Positions 1-10,156 are shown, numbered from the stretch's first letter. The stretch is DNA of 64,000 bases from Agarilytica sp033852175 (GCA_033852175.1 JAWSUY010000003.1:62001-126000), one strand, 5' to 3'. Translations and numbers: made by a program. The notes: generated by a model from the sequence alone, not told the origin.

Positions 1-77
1 GTTTAAAAATTGGTCTAAGCTGATAAAAGATTGCCCTATGTGGCGTTTTATCAACTGAACTGAATGTCGAGGCTACG

Positions 78-836
78 ATGAGTAAAACTGTATTTGTGAC
101 CGGTGCTGCAAGCGGTATAGGGCTGGCGCTGGCATCAAGATTTGCACGTGAAAAGTATAAAGTGATTATCAGTGATCTGAACCTAGAAGCTGCCCAAGAG
201 GCCTGTGACAAGCTGGCGGGTAAAGATCTTCAGGCGGTGGCCTATCAATTGGATGTGGGAAGCCAAGAATCGATAGATCGCGTGTCGAAAGACTTCCCAG
301 AAATTGATATTTTGATCAATAACGCGGGTCTTCAACACGTAGCAAAGATTGAAGAATTCCCTCCAGAAAAATGGCAGTTATTAATCAATGTGCTTTTGGT
401 TGGCCCGGCAATGCTGATTGCAGCAGTTGTACCAGGCATGAAAGAGCGAAACTATGGCCGCATCATCAATACGGGCTCAATTCATAGCATGGTTGCTTCG
501 CCGTTCAAAAGCGCCTATGTGGCGGCAAAGCATGGCTTACTGGGGCTGGCGAAGGTAGTCGCGTTGGAAACGGCCGAGTTTGATATCACCATCAACACGA
601 TATGCCCTTCTTACGTTAAAACGCCTCTTGTAGAGAAGCAGATTTCAACTCAAGCCATTGAGCACGACATTTCGGAAGAGGATGTGGTGAATAACATCAT
701 GTTGCTGCCGATGCCGAAGAAGGAGTTTATATCCTTTGATGAACTGGCGGAAACAGCGCTGTATTTGGTTTCACCTGCAGCCAGAAATATGACAGCACAA
801 ACTATGGTCTTGGATGGTGGCTGGGTGGCTCGTTAA
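78..836 (+). CDS. bdhA: 3-hydroxybutyrate dehydrogenase (SDR family)
   Basis: A 252-residue classical short-chain dehydrogenase that most resembles D-3-hydroxybutyrate dehydrogenase, which interconverts 3-hydroxybutyrate and acetoacetate with NAD(H) in the cytoplasm. Visible motifs: nucleotide-binding TGAASGIG (residues 8-15), NNAG (81-84), and the catalytic set Ser134, Tyr147 and Lys151 in YVAAKHG. The stretch around SPFKSAYVAAKHG and the later ICPSYVKTPLV are typical of the hydroxybutyrate dehydrogenase subgroup. Length is normal for the family. It stands alone: 571 gene-free bases separate it from the efflux operon. Another SDR specificity is possible, but the motif context favours this one. 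Confidence 0.8.
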   Translation: MSKTVFVTGAASGIGLALASRFAREKYKVIISDLNLEAAQEACDKLAGKDLQAVAYQLDVGSQESIDRVSKDFPEIDILINNAGLQHVAKIEEFPPEKWQLLINVLLVGPAMLIAAVVPGMKERNYGRIINTGSIHSMVASPFKSAYVAAKHGLLGLAKVVALETAEFDITINTICPSYVKTPLVEKQISTQAIEHDISEEDVVNNIMLLPMPKKEFISFDELAETALYLVSPAARNMTAQTMVLDGGWVAR

Positions 837-1407
837 GGTTTCTCCCAAATCACCGATCTTTAGCTCATAACGATTCTGTGTGAGCTTCTATTGGCCCGGT
901 TATTTCTAGCTGGGCTTATTCTTTCTCAAGAGGTAATTAGGCCGTATGTCATGGCTTTGGGAGGAGGACTCTTACTCTTCTTTTGCTCTCATTATATGTA
1001 TCACTGTTACCTGCCCTGCTATTTCACCCTTCCTCCTTCTATAGTGCCGTCCAGCCCCTTTTCATCACCTGAATTGTACTTCATGTTAACATTGGGAACT
1101 AAGATCAGCGCCCCAGGTGTCGATGTTCGGACGTTTTGTTATAGTCGAATTTAACGTCATCGAATTGCTTGGATAATGATTCATACAAATTCAAAAACGA
1201 TTAATTCGTTATTTTTCTAGCGTGAATGGATTCTAGAGCGAAGACTTTTAAGGTAAATATTTATTAAGAGTAATTTATGCACAAGCCAGTGGATGCTTAG
1301 GGCATTGATTTAGGATAGATAGTTAGGATATAGAAACGTGACGTCGTATTTAAAACTAACGCGACTTTCAAAAAAACAGATAACAATCTCATATTAAAGG
1401 ATGTCTT
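837..1407. other. Gene-free stretch between bdhA and the RND operon
   Basis: No convincing gene. A weak AT-rich hairpin (AACGA / TCGTT, 1196-1210, followed by a short T run) lies in the middle. The region nearest 1408 is AT-rich and probably carries the efflux operon promoter, but no clear -35/-10 pair stands out. Confidence 0.5.
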
Positions 1408-2658
1408 GTGATGGAATGGAATAAAATTCCTCTCCCGGTATTAATTGCAGTGCCTGGCCTTCTCATTGCTTTTGGTTTACTGGTATTGAAACCAGAAATC
1501 AAACCAAACCTAGATGATCAGCTCAAACCGGCTCACCTTAGTGTGAACGTATACTCTGCCAAATCAGAAACGGTGACGTTGAGCGTTAAGACTCAAGGTA
1601 CCGTAACGCCTAAGCGGGAAATCGATCTGGTCGCTCAAGTTTCGGGGCAAGTGCAGAGTGTCGAGTATATATTTAGTGACGGCGGTTTTTTTGAGAAGGA
1701 TCAACTGCTGATCAAAATTGAAGATCGCGATTATCAAGCCGCTTATTTAGCCGTAAAAGCCCGTAAAGCGAGTGCAGAGCAAAGACTTGCTGAAGAGAGA
1801 GGTCGTGCACGGCAAGCCAAAAGAGAATGGCGAGACCTCGGTAACCGGGATGCAAACGCGTTATTTTTAAGACTGCCACAGGTTAACGCTGCTGAGGCGA
1901 GTGTTGAATCTGCAAAAGCTGACCTCGACCAGGCTCAGCTCAATCTAGAACGTACGGAAATTCGTGTACCTTTTAATGGCCGTATTCGAGAGACCTTTGT
2001 CGAGCTAGGGCAATATATTACCAAGGGGACTCACATTGCCAGTGTTTACGATACTGCCGTTGCTGAAATTCGTTTACCTCTTTCCGATCGTCAAATAGCC
2101 TTAGTAGATTTGCCGCTTGGCTATGCAGCGGTTAATCCTGAGGATGCGCCAAAGGTTATTATCTCCGGTGTGATCGGAGGGGAGCAATATCAATGGGAGG
2201 GACGAATTACGCGTACGGATGCCAGTATTGATACGCGTTCACGTATGGCATTTGCGGTTGCTGAGGTGACGAATCCATTTCGGCCTGATATCGTGAGTAA
2301 TGGACGATTCTATCCTCTTATTGTTGGGTTATTTGTTGAAGCTGAAATAGAAGGGAAAGCACTGACTAATGTGATGACTCTACCGATTGATGCGGTATTT
2401 AATCGTAATAATATTTATGTATTGAACAACGAGAAAAAGATAGAACAAAAGACCGTACACGTCATGCACCGAGACAATACTCAAGTATGGTTCAGATCTG
2501 ACGTCCCTGACGAACAGCTCATTGTTCTTGAAAAACATGCCTTGTTGGTGCCTGGGATAATCGTTAATCCCATTGTCGACGATTCTACAAGTACTGTAGT
2601 GGCAACCACGGCATTTGTTTCTCCTGCCGGAGAAATAGATAGTTCGACAAAGGAGTAG
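1408..2658 (+). CDS. RND efflux periplasmic adaptor (MFP/HlyD-type)
   Basis: 416-residue membrane-fusion protein that should bridge the inner-membrane RND pump encoded next to an outer-membrane channel. An N-terminal hydrophobic anchor (about residues 10-27) is followed by a lipoyl-type half domain (GTVTPKREIDLVAQVSGQV), an alpha-helical hairpin rich in Ala, Glu and Arg, the returning lipoyl half (TEIRVPFNGRIRE) and a beta-barrel domain. The start is GTG at 1408 or the ATG directly after it at 1411; the AAAGGA ribosome site at 1396-1401 suits either. Its stop abuts the permease start. A paralogous pair lies at 27.4-31.7 kb. No outer-membrane factor is encoded nearby, so the substrate cannot be inferred. 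Confidence 0.88.
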   Translation: MMEWNKIPLPVLIAVPGLLIAFGLLVLKPEIKPNLDDQLKPAHLSVNVYSAKSETVTLSVKTQGTVTPKREIDLVAQVSGQVQSVEYIFSDGGFFEKDQLLIKIEDRDYQAAYLAVKARKASAEQRLAEERGRARQAKREWRDLGNRDANALFLRLPQVNAAEASVESAKADLDQAQLNLERTEIRVPFNGRIRETFVELGQYITKGTHIASVYDTAVAEIRLPLSDRQIALVDLPLGYAAVNPEDAPKVIISGVIGGEQYQWEGRITRTDASIDTRSRMAFAVAEVTNPFRPDIVSNGRFYPLIVGLFVEAEIEGKALTNVMTLPIDAVFNRNNIYVLNNEKKIEQKTVHVMHRDNTQVWFRSDVPDEQLIVLEKHALLVPGIIVNPIVDDSTSTVVATTAFVSPAGEIDSSTKE

Positions 2659-2663
2659 TGTCA

Positions 2664-5600
2664 ATGCGTGGAATGATTCATTGGTTTGTTGAAAATCCGA
2701 TTGCGGCAAATTTATTAATGTTGGCGATGATTATTGGTGGCGTAACGGGCTATCAAAAGATCGACAAAGAAGTCTTCCCGGCTACGACGCGAAATTTTGT
2801 CTACGTGACGATGAATTATCCGGGGGCGGCTCCAACAGAAGTTGAGCAGCAAATCGTGATTCGAATTGAAGAAGCCGTTGCTGATTTGCCGGGTGTATTT
2901 AAAATACGTTCAGACTCTAATCAAGGTTCAGGGAAAGTCTCGATAGAAGTTGTCGATGGCTTTGACGTCAAAGAAATCTTAAATGATGTGAAATCACGTG
3001 TTGATTCGATCAATACCTTCCCTGTTTCTGCTGAACGACCGATTATTAGTTATGGCTTCAATCGTGTGCAGCTAATGTTTTTCACGCTTTATGGTGATGT
3101 TGACCCGGCTTTGATTAAAGCCACGGCCTATAAAATTCGCGATGAAATGTCTGTGCTGGCCGGGATTTCAACCGTCAACATTATTGGTTTAAAGCGAGAT
3201 GAACTTGGAATTGAAATTTCGGAGATTGACCTTCGTCGATATGATTTAACCTTTGATCAAGTCGCGAATGCGATCAGGCAGTCATCGGTCAATATTCCGG
3301 CCGGGGCAATCAAGACGGCACAGGGAAACATTCAAGTTCAGACGCGTGCTCAAGCGAATTCTGAAAAAGATTTTGCTCAAATTATCATTCGCAGCAACAC
3401 CGACGGCAGCCAGTTACTGTTGGGTGATATTGCGACAATTACAGATGGTTTTTCAGATACTCAAAACATTGAATTCTCTTCCGATGGCAAGCCAGGCTTA
3501 GATTTTCATGCATTTATTAGTGATGAGCCCGATCTGTTTTTGGGGGCGAAAAACGCGAAAGAATATCTGAATGATTTGCAATCTACGCTTCCCGCAGGGA
3601 TGACAGTCGATATTACCTACGAAATGAAAAGCCTGTTTGACGGGCGTTTTAACCTCCTGAAAGATAATGCGTTATCGGGATTGGTGCTTGTCTATATTGT
3701 GCTCATGCTTTTTCTTCGTCCGATTATTGCATTTTGGGTGGTGGCTGGAATTGCCACTACGTTTGCGGGCGCTCTATGGTTATTGTCGTACTTTGGGATA
3801 TCCATCAACATGCTATCGATGTTTGCCTTCTTAATGGTGCTGGGTATCGTTGTTGATGATGCGATTATTATTGGCGAGAGCATCTACAGTCATCATCATA
3901 ATGGGCTGAAAGGACGCACTGCGTCCTCTGTAGGTGCTGGAATTGTTTTAAAGCCGGTTTCTCTTGCGGTAATCAGTACCATTATATTTTTCTCTCCGAT
4001 GGTCGCAGTACCTGCAGATATCAAACCATATACCCTATCGATATTTTTCGTTGTGATGCTTTGCCTTGTTTTTTCACTAATAGAATCGCTCTTGATTTTG
4101 CCATCGCACTTGTCGCATTTAAAACCAGAGACGCCCAGTCGGTTTGTTGCCTTGCAAATGTTAGAGCGGATTCGTGGGCGTTTCTCTGGTGCAATGGAAA
4201 ATTTTTCGACGGGGATTTATAAGTCTGCATTAAAAACAGCTATGAAGAACAAAGTGAGTACTTTTGTAGGGTTCTTCATGGCGTTTATGATGTCTGTTGC
4301 GATTATGAAAGGAGGGTGGCTCAATATGTCACTTTTCCCCGAGGTGCCTCAAGCCTTTGTTATCGTTAATGTTAGTGTGCCAGAAGGCTCCCCATTTTCT
4401 GAATCTAAAAAACTGTCTGGCTATATTGAAAAGACTGCCAATGACCTTCGAACGGATAGAGCTTTACTGAAAGAGAATAAAAGCGAACCTTTTATCACCA
4501 GTGTCAAAAATTTGGTAAATGAAAATACAGGGCGAATATATATTGGTTTAACCGCTGCCGAAATTAGAGATGTCTCAACAGCTAGTGTGGCTACGCGCTT
4601 ACGTGAACTATTGGGGCCGTTGCCTCAAGCAAAAACATTTTCACTCAACTTTACCTCTAATGGTGGTCAGTCCGATATTCAGTTGAACCTCAATTTACGA
4701 GCGAATGAGCGAGACGCCCAGCAGAGTGCCGTTGATTCGATTGTTACGGTTTTGGCCGCGTATCCAGGGGTTGAAAACGTTAGAAGTGATTTGGAAAATT
4801 CCCGAACGGAAGTGGAGATGAACGCAAAAGCACATTCTGAAATTCTTGGAATTAGCCAACTGGATATAGCGAAGCAAGTTCGGCAAGGCTTCTATGGCGA
4901 GGAAGTCCAAAGAATTCCTCGCGCTAAAGAAGATGCTCGAGTAATGCTGAGATATACATCGGAGGAGCGATCAAGTTTGGACACCCTCGATAAAATGAGA
5001 GTGAGGACAAGTGATGGGACGCAAATACCGTTGGGGGCAGTTGCCGACATACAATTGGTGCCGGGCTTTACAACCATACATCGCGTTGATCGGCTGAGAA
5101 ATATTACGATTACGGCAGATGTTTTGGATGGTTATGATGCCAATGAAATTGTAAACAGTATGTTAGATGATTATCTGCAAGTATGGAGAGCGGAGCACGA
5201 CGGACTCAAGTTGAATAAAGCTGGAAACCTGCGTTCACAAGCTGCATTCGGTGAAAATTTCGTAATGAACTTTATCAAAGCTGTTGTGGTCATGCTGGCA
5301 TTTTTTGCTATTGCCTTTCGTTCTATTGCGCAGGCATTTCTTGTGTTAGTCGCGGTGCCGTTTGGATTTATGGGCGCAGTTTTTGGCCACCTATTATTGG
5401 GCCATGATATTAGTATGATGTCATTTTTTGGGTTTCTGGCCTGCGCCGGAGTTGTAGTGAATGACAATTTGGTTTTACTGGATAGGATTAATCAGTTGAG
5501 GCATCGAGGGGCTTCAGCTTTTGACGCTGTTATGAATGCCGGCGTTGACCGTTTTCGACCTATTGTCTTAACTTCCTTGACCACTTTTGTGGGTCTGTTA

Positions 5601-5792
5601 CCTATATTGTTCGAACGAAGCGGTCAGGCTCAATTTTTGATTCCTATGGTCATTTCCTTGTCTTTCGGTGTTGTGTTGTCTTCTTTCGTGACGCTATTTT
5701 TTGTGCCTTGCACATACATTCTTGGCAGTCGAATCGGGGAATATTTGAGTGCTTTGCGAAATAGGAAGTGGGGGCTAGAAAAGGGAGTTTGA
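2664..5792 (+). CDS. RND efflux permease, HAE-type
   Basis: Inner-membrane proton-driven exporter of about 1042 residues with RND architecture: TM1 near the N-terminus (ENPIAANLLMLAMIIGG), a large periplasmic porter loop, a central six-helix block, a second periplasmic loop and a C-terminal six-helix block. The TM4 proton-relay aspartates are present (GIVVDDAIIIGES). The AcrB TM10 lysine region reads GVVVNDNLVLLD, so the AcrB-style lysine appears to be absent, as in other members of this branch. ATG at 2664 is preferred over GTG at 2658 because AAAGGAG (2649-2655) sits 8 bases ahead of it. It is coupled to the adaptor gene and followed by a strong terminator. Confidence 0.9.
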   Translation: MRGMIHWFVENPIAANLLMLAMIIGGVTGYQKIDKEVFPATTRNFVYVTMNYPGAAPTEVEQQIVIRIEEAVADLPGVFKIRSDSNQGSGKVSIEVVDGFDVKEILNDVKSRVDSINTFPVSAERPIISYGFNRVQLMFFTLYGDVDPALIKATAYKIRDEMSVLAGISTVNIIGLKRDELGIEISEIDLRRYDLTFDQVANAIRQSSVNIPAGAIKTAQGNIQVQTRAQANSEKDFAQIIIRSNTDGSQLLLGDIATITDGFSDTQNIEFSSDGKPGLDFHAFISDEPDLFLGAKNAKEYLNDLQSTLPAGMTVDITYEMKSLFDGRFNLLKDNALSGLVLVYIVLMLFLRPIIAFWVVAGIATTFAGALWLLSYFGISINMLSMFAFLMVLGIVVDDAIIIGESIYSHHHNGLKGRTASSVGAGIVLKPVSLAVISTIIFFSPMVAVPADIKPYTLSIFFVVMLCLVFSLIESLLILPSHLSHLKPETPSRFVALQMLERIRGRFSGAMENFSTGIYKSALKTAMKNKVSTFVGFFMAFMMSVAIMKGGWLNMSLFPEVPQAFVIVNVSVPEGSPFSESKKLSGYIEKTANDLRTDRALLKENKSEPFITSVKNLVNENTGRIYIGLTAAEIRDVSTASVATRLRELLGPLPQAKTFSLNFTSNGGQSDIQLNLNLRANERDAQQSAVDSIVTVLAAYPGVENVRSDLENSRTEVEMNAKAHSEILGISQLDIAKQVRQGFYGEEVQRIPRAKEDARVMLRYTSEERSSLDTLDKMRVRTSDGTQIPLGAVADIQLVPGFTTIHRVDRLRNITITADVLDGYDANEIVNSMLDDYLQVWRAEHDGLKLNKAGNLRSQAAFGENFVMNFIKAVVVMLAFFAIAFRSIAQAFLVLVAVPFGFMGAVFGHLLLGHDISMMSFFGFLACAGVVVNDNLVLLDRINQLRHRGASAFDAVMNAGVDRFRPIVLTSLTTFVGLLPILFERSGQAQFLIPMVISLSFGVVLSSFVTLFFVPCTYILGSRIGEYLSALRNRKWGLEKGV

Positions 5793-5797
5793 TGTTT

Positions 5798-5836
5798 AAA
5801 GCAAAGAGGCGATTAACGTTCGTCTCTTTGCTTTTT
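5798..5836 (+). terminator. Rho-independent terminator of the first RND operon
   Basis: AAAGCAAAGAG (5798-5808) pairs perfectly with CTCTTTGCTTT (5824-5834), with extra pairing into the loop, and ends in a T run. It lies just after the permease stop and before the convergent GST-like gene. Confidence 0.88.
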
Positions 5837-5928
5837 ACTTTCGAATGGTTCTGGTTAGCGCAGCTTTCGAACTCAGTTTTAAAACGCAGAATTCGAGTTG
5901 GTTGTTATCGGGGAGATGTTAGATGGGG

Positions 5929-6684
5929 TTAAATCGATAGCGGCAGTTCCAAGTACTTCTCATATATCATATCCCTGTGTTCAAACAGTATAGGATCTAA
6001 AGCGGCTTCGGTTTTGGCATCTCTTAGTTCAAATGCTTTTCTTGTCATGGAATCCATTGGGCACTGTTCGTGCGGAAGTGGGCTGAACATGGCGAAAAAG
6101 GTAGCGCTGTATATATCGACCGCTGTTAAGGAGTTCCCAACAAGAAATGCACTTCCTGATGTTCGTTGTGTTTTTAATCGAGTCACTAACATGTTTAGAA
6201 TGTCACAGACGCGATTCGATGCTGCCAAGCCTGCTTCGCTAGAGTAGCCGTACTTCATTCCTAGATGTTTTGCCACGGGATCAGGAAACCCACCTGCGTG
6301 AATCACTTGAAGTCGGCGCGACCATCCTAAGCCGGCTTCGCCGCAAATTTCGTGTGCAAGGCCAAAAACAAGAGCGCGGTCTTCACTATTTTCGGGAATC
6401 AATGGTTGAGTAGAGGACAAACGCTCGGCTAATAGTAAAATTTCTGCCCAGCCTGAACGAGGACGCTCATTATTGTAAATCGCGATTGGGCCGTTACGTT
6501 GCCCAGCCCATTTTTTTAGCGCTTCGTTATCGTAGGTCAGTCGTACGGCAGACCAATCAATGTTTTTGATATGCAGTATGCCTTTGGCGGCTTCGCTCCA
6601 TCCGCTTGGGACGCCCTGCATGACTACCATGCGTAGACCATCACTTTCTATCGCGTCTTCTATGTTTACATATTGGAATGCCAT
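5929..6684 (-). CDS. Glutathione S-transferase-like protein
   Basis: 251-residue soluble protein with a probable N-terminal thioredoxin-like half and a helical C-terminal GST domain. The segment FLVGNSLTAVDIYSATFFAMF (about residues 182-202) matches the conserved GST C-terminal N-capping/Asp region; to respect its length, the key residues are Gly, Thr/Ser and Asp in LTAVDIY. The N-terminal half lacks an obvious CxxC or the usual SNAIL-type glutathione-binding sequence, so catalysis is uncertain. The start is supported by GGAGAG about 6 bases upstream. It is transcribed alone and converges on the RND terminator. Family assignment is fair; the substrate is unknown. Confidence 0.7.
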   Translation of the reverse strand: MAFQYVNIEDAIESDGLRMVVMQGVPSGWSEAAKGILHIKNIDWSAVRLTYDNEALKKWAGQRNGPIAIYNNERPRSGWAEILLLAERLSSTQPLIPENSEDRALVFGLAHEICGEAGLGWSRRLQVIHAGGFPDPVAKHLGMKYGYSSEAGLAASNRVCDILNMLVTRLKTQRTSGSAFLVGNSLTAVDIYSATFFAMFSPLPHEQCPMDSMTRKAFELRDAKTEAALDPILFEHRDMIYEKYLELPLSI

Positions 6685-6771
6685 GATTCTCTCCTGTCCG
6701 TTTTAAATTTGTTCGCAGTACAGTTTAGCTGATATCTGAATTCTGCGATCAAAGCCTTAGGTTACGTTGAG

Positions 6772-6792
6772 ATCCCCCTGGCAGAGGGGGAT
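6772..6792. repeat. Short perfect inverted repeat
   Basis: ATCCCCCT (6772-6779) and AGGGGGAT (6785-6792) flank a 5-base loop, between the GST-like gene and yacL. Neither strand shows a T tail, so a terminator role is doubtful. Confidence 0.4.
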
Positions 6793-6943
6793 AGTGAGTT
6801 TAATCTTGGATGAAATTAATCGTTCTATTGAATCGATCCATTAGACTGATTGATTAAATAGTTCGATTAAATAGCTTGGCTAACGATCTCCATTAATATG
6901 CGCTGAAGATGTTAATTCACAGCGGTGAAAATTGATAAGTGCT

Positions 6944-7351
6944 TCATGAACGTGGGGGTGTCGACGTTTGTTGAGCAATAAACACTAGCCAAGATTCCAC
7001 TGCATACTTGAAGTCAGGCAAACCACATTCCGACCTCATTTCTTCGTTATATAGGTTGGTGTCTTCGGGAATGTCATCCTGCATGTCTGCATCTGAGGAT
7101 GTGTCTCCGTCTAAAGCTAGGGCAATGATTTCCACTTCATCTCTGTCTATTCGTAAAATAAATTCTTTACCTTCTATAGATTTTTTTTGGATGTCGTTTT
7201 TTTCTATTTTAGTTATCGTCTGGAGTAGAGCCTCAATAGAGTCCCTACTTACACCTAGCTCTTCCGTTAGCCAGCGGCCTATGGCTTCATGTCCCATGGA
7301 AAACTTTGCTTCGGGTTGCTGCTGTTCATTTGTAAAAAATTTAAAATCCAC
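6944..7351 (-). CDS. yacL: YacL family protein (UPF0231)
   Basis: 135-residue acidic protein of the uncharacterised YacL/UPF0231 family found in gammaproteobacteria. The family signature is visible: an MDFKF N-terminus, FSMGHEAIGRWLTEEL (about residues 17-32), an EFILRID strand, and a tail with LYNEEMRSECGLPDFKYAVESW matching the YacL pattern of YxEE, CG and DF residues. No membrane segment or catalytic motif is seen. The start is GTG at 7351, which puts MDFKF at the family's usual N-terminus. It lies 56 bases downstream of hrpB on the same strand and may be cotranscribed. Function unknown. Confidence 0.85.
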   Translation of the reverse strand: MDFKFFTNEQQQPEAKFSMGHEAIGRWLTEELGVSRDSIEALLQTITKIEKNDIQKKSIEGKEFILRIDRDEVEIIALALDGDTSSDADMQDDIPEDTNLYNEEMRSECGLPDFKYAVESWLVFIAQQTSTPPRS

Positions 7352-7407
7352 GTGAGGCTCTTTCTATGTGTTGTGTATCTGGTTGTATTTTGGAATGCAT
7401 GTGTGAG

Positions 7408-9927
7408 TTATCGGCGGTAAGACTTTCCTGGCTTTTCTAGTAACGGTTTGTCTGGCCATCGGTGTTTTGGGTAGCGGCCCTTCATGTCCTTCGCAACATC
7501 AAAATATGAAGTCTTCCAAAAGTTAGCCAAATCACTGGTGGTTTGAATCGGGCGTCGAGCAGGTGATAGCAATTCAAATGTGAGTGCCACAGAATTGTTC
7601 GCGAGCATGGGTGAAATAACTTGTCCGAACATTTCCTGCAAAACAACTGAAACCGTAGGGCTGCGATTGTCATGATAGGTAATCTGTAATGACTTAGAAC
7701 TTGGCGTAATGTAGTGAGTAGGCGCTTCGCGCTCCAGCAGTTGCTGTTCATTCCATGTCAATATGCTACCTAATAGTTCCAACGTGTTCACGCATTTTAG
7801 CTCGGCTATGCTCGTTAAATTCGTAATGTACGGGAATAACCATACGTCAATACTTTCCAGCAAACCCTCTTTCGAAACTTTTGGAAAATCGGATACATGA
7901 TGCCCCAGCCACTGGACTCTTGTTAGCCAACAGTCGCATTTTTCAGTCCAGTGTAAAATCTTCAAGCCTTGTTCCTGGATGATCTGTTTTAAACACTCCT
8001 GAAATTTCAGCGGATCAATTGTTTCTATGTTGGTTGATTTTATTTGAATAGCGCCATAGCGTGTAATACGCCGCCCTAAAATTTTTTTCTTGTTTTTGTC
8101 GAGCGTGTATTTATCTTCTTCAATTAAGGTGCTGCCAATGTTTTCTTCGATACTGGAAAAACTGACTTGGCAAGCACTGTAAATGCGGCCTTCTTTTTTC
8201 TGACCGTCACAGTCGGCTATAACCAACCATTCGGCACCGAACAATGGGTCGTTATCGTGTAAAAACACACCTTTTCCATTGGCTAGTTGATAGCGTCCAC
8301 AGTGATTTGATCGTCGTTTTGCTAAGCGATCGGGATACGCGAGGATCATCAACTTTCCGATGGTATCGGTTATTTGAGGCAGGGTGTAAGCGTCGTTGGA
8401 TTGGGATGTGACAAGTCGTTTGAGAGGTCTCGTGCTGAGCAGCAGTTGTTCAAGAGCTCCACTTTTTATCGGGTACGTCGTCAGTGCTTTTTTACGATTG
8501 TGCTTATAGTCTTGTATGGCCAGTAATCGATCGACGATATCGACACCGTTATGTTGAGCAAAAATATCGCGCTCCGACAGTAATGCGGCTAACTCACAGC
8601 CGATATTCTTTTCTATTTTCGTGGCCGTTTGTAGAAGCATCGCGGACAATCGTGGCGATAAGCCCGTTTTGGCTGTTTTATTGCCAAGAGCGGTGACTTC
8701 ATTGTGGTCGTTTATTAAACATAAGGCGCGCAGTGTTTTTTTAGCGGATTCAAAATGGTGTATTGGCGGCGGCGTTAGCCAATGAATATCCTGGAAATCT
8801 TTTACCCCCCAAAGGAATAGCTCCAGCACAAGCCCACTGAGATCTGACGAGACGATTTCTTCGGGAGTAAAATCTTTAAGCGTGTTTTGTCTGTTCTTAT
8901 CCCATAGGCGAATGCATGTACCTGCTTGCGTACGTCCCGCACGACCTTTTCTTTGTTCAGCGGATGCCTTTGAAATATACGTCGTTTCTAAACGTGTCAT
9001 ACAGCTGCTTGAATCGTAGCTCAGTGTTTTTTCTAAACCGCTATCGATAACGTAGGTGACCCCCTCGATTGTCAAGCTGGTCTCTGCAATGTTAGTTGTG
9101 AAAATTACCCGCCGTTTCCCGTCGGGGTCAGGGCATAGTGCCTGTTCCTGTTGCGCAATGGGAAGGGCGCCAAATAGTGGTAAAAATAGAATGTCGGGCT
9201 GTGAGCAAAGCGCCTCTTTTGCGTGAGTAATGCATCGTCGAATATCTGCTTGGCCAGGAAGGAAAACCAGTGTGTCGCCTTGTGAACTGTCACTAAACAC
9301 TTCTTTTAATGCATCGCTAACTTGTTGGCTAAGGGGGGCTTTACTAATTTTGCTGTAATGGGTGGAGACCGGGAACACTCTTCCGGGGCATTCAATAATC
9401 TCTGTATTGGCGCCAGCCTCATTCATGTATCGAGCAATCGCTTGCGTGTCGATTGTTGCCGACATAACAAGTAATTTTAAATCTTCTCTAATGGTTTGCT
9501 GCACGTCAAGCGCAAGCATTAATGACAGGTCAGCGTGTAGCGATCGCTCATGAAATTCATCAAATACAATCAAGGCAATATCGGCGAGGTCAGGGTTCCC
9601 CTGTAATTTTCTCGTTAGAATGCCTTCTGTGACAATTTCTAGCACTGTTTCACTTGACGTTTTACGATCATTTTTGACTTGATATCCGACTCGTTGTCCG
9701 ACTTTCTCCCCGAGTTGAGCGGCCAGGTAGTGGGCGATGGACTTGGCCGCAACACGGCGCGGTTCCAACATCATAATTTTTTTCCCGCATAGCCAGTTGG
9801 CATCCAACAAACTCATCGGCAAAGCCGTCGATTTACCCGCGCCAGGTTCTGCCTGAAGAATAAGGTTGCTTTGACCCGAAAGGATTGTGTCAATCGTGGT
9901 TAAAAGCGGGGTGATCGGTAGAATCAA
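7408..9927 (-). CDS. hrpB: ATP-dependent helicase HrpB (DEAH/RHA family)
   Basis: 839 residues, the full length of HrpB, a superfamily 2 RNA/DNA helicase of the DExH group. Motif I AEPGAGKST is at residues 26-34, motif II DEFH at 123-126 (HrpB characteristically has DEFHERSL, not DEAH), and motif III SAT at 156-158. GRAGRTQAGTCIRLW in the second RecA domain is motif VI, and the C-terminal half matches the HrpB-specific extension. In E. coli the gene is dispensable and its RNA substrate is undefined. The sequence is intact. It stands divergent from the VOC gene across a 229-base gap. Confidence 0.94.
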   Translation of the reverse strand: MILPITPLLTTIDTILSGQSNLILQAEPGAGKSTALPMSLLDANWLCGKKIMMLEPRRVAAKSIAHYLAAQLGEKVGQRVGYQVKNDRKTSSETVLEIVTEGILTRKLQGNPDLADIALIVFDEFHERSLHADLSLMLALDVQQTIREDLKLLVMSATIDTQAIARYMNEAGANTEIIECPGRVFPVSTHYSKISKAPLSQQVSDALKEVFSDSSQGDTLVFLPGQADIRRCITHAKEALCSQPDILFLPLFGALPIAQQEQALCPDPDGKRRVIFTTNIAETSLTIEGVTYVIDSGLEKTLSYDSSSCMTRLETTYISKASAEQRKGRAGRTQAGTCIRLWDKNRQNTLKDFTPEEIVSSDLSGLVLELFLWGVKDFQDIHWLTPPPIHHFESAKKTLRALCLINDHNEVTALGNKTAKTGLSPRLSAMLLQTATKIEKNIGCELAALLSERDIFAQHNGVDIVDRLLAIQDYKHNRKKALTTYPIKSGALEQLLLSTRPLKRLVTSQSNDAYTLPQITDTIGKLMILAYPDRLAKRRSNHCGRYQLANGKGVFLHDNDPLFGAEWLVIADCDGQKKEGRIYSACQVSFSSIEENIGSTLIEEDKYTLDKNKKKILGRRITRYGAIQIKSTNIETIDPLKFQECLKQIIQEQGLKILHWTEKCDCWLTRVQWLGHHVSDFPKVSKEGLLESIDVWLFPYITNLTSIAELKCVNTLELLGSILTWNEQQLLEREAPTHYITPSSKSLQITYHDNRSPTVSVVLQEMFGQVISPMLANNSVALTFELLSPARRPIQTTSDLANFWKTSYFDVAKDMKGRYPKHRWPDKPLLEKPGKSYRR

Positions 9928-10156
9928 TGGGGTTCCTGCTCATTTGGGGGCTATGAAAGTAAACTGCAGGGTATTGTTATTGTAATTTGCTTGTGGCGCA
10001 AGGCTTGAGGGTGAGAACGACGTGAGGGTTGAAACATTACGGTTAGAATTACAGCTATAAAGCTGTGATAGAGGAGCAAAGAGAGATAAATAAATTCGAC
10101 AGGTATTTAGCTATAATACAATACGCTATTTTATATTCTATTGATTGAGAGCCGTC

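Noticed and set aside
891..1154. 87-residue open frame between bdhA and the RND operon
   Set aside because: Starts at TTG without a ribosome site, and shows no family resemblance or coherent signal peptide; it looks like chance in an intergenic region.
1196..1210. Terminator after bdhA
   Set aside because: Only a 5-bp AT-flanked stem more than 350 bases after the gene; too weak.
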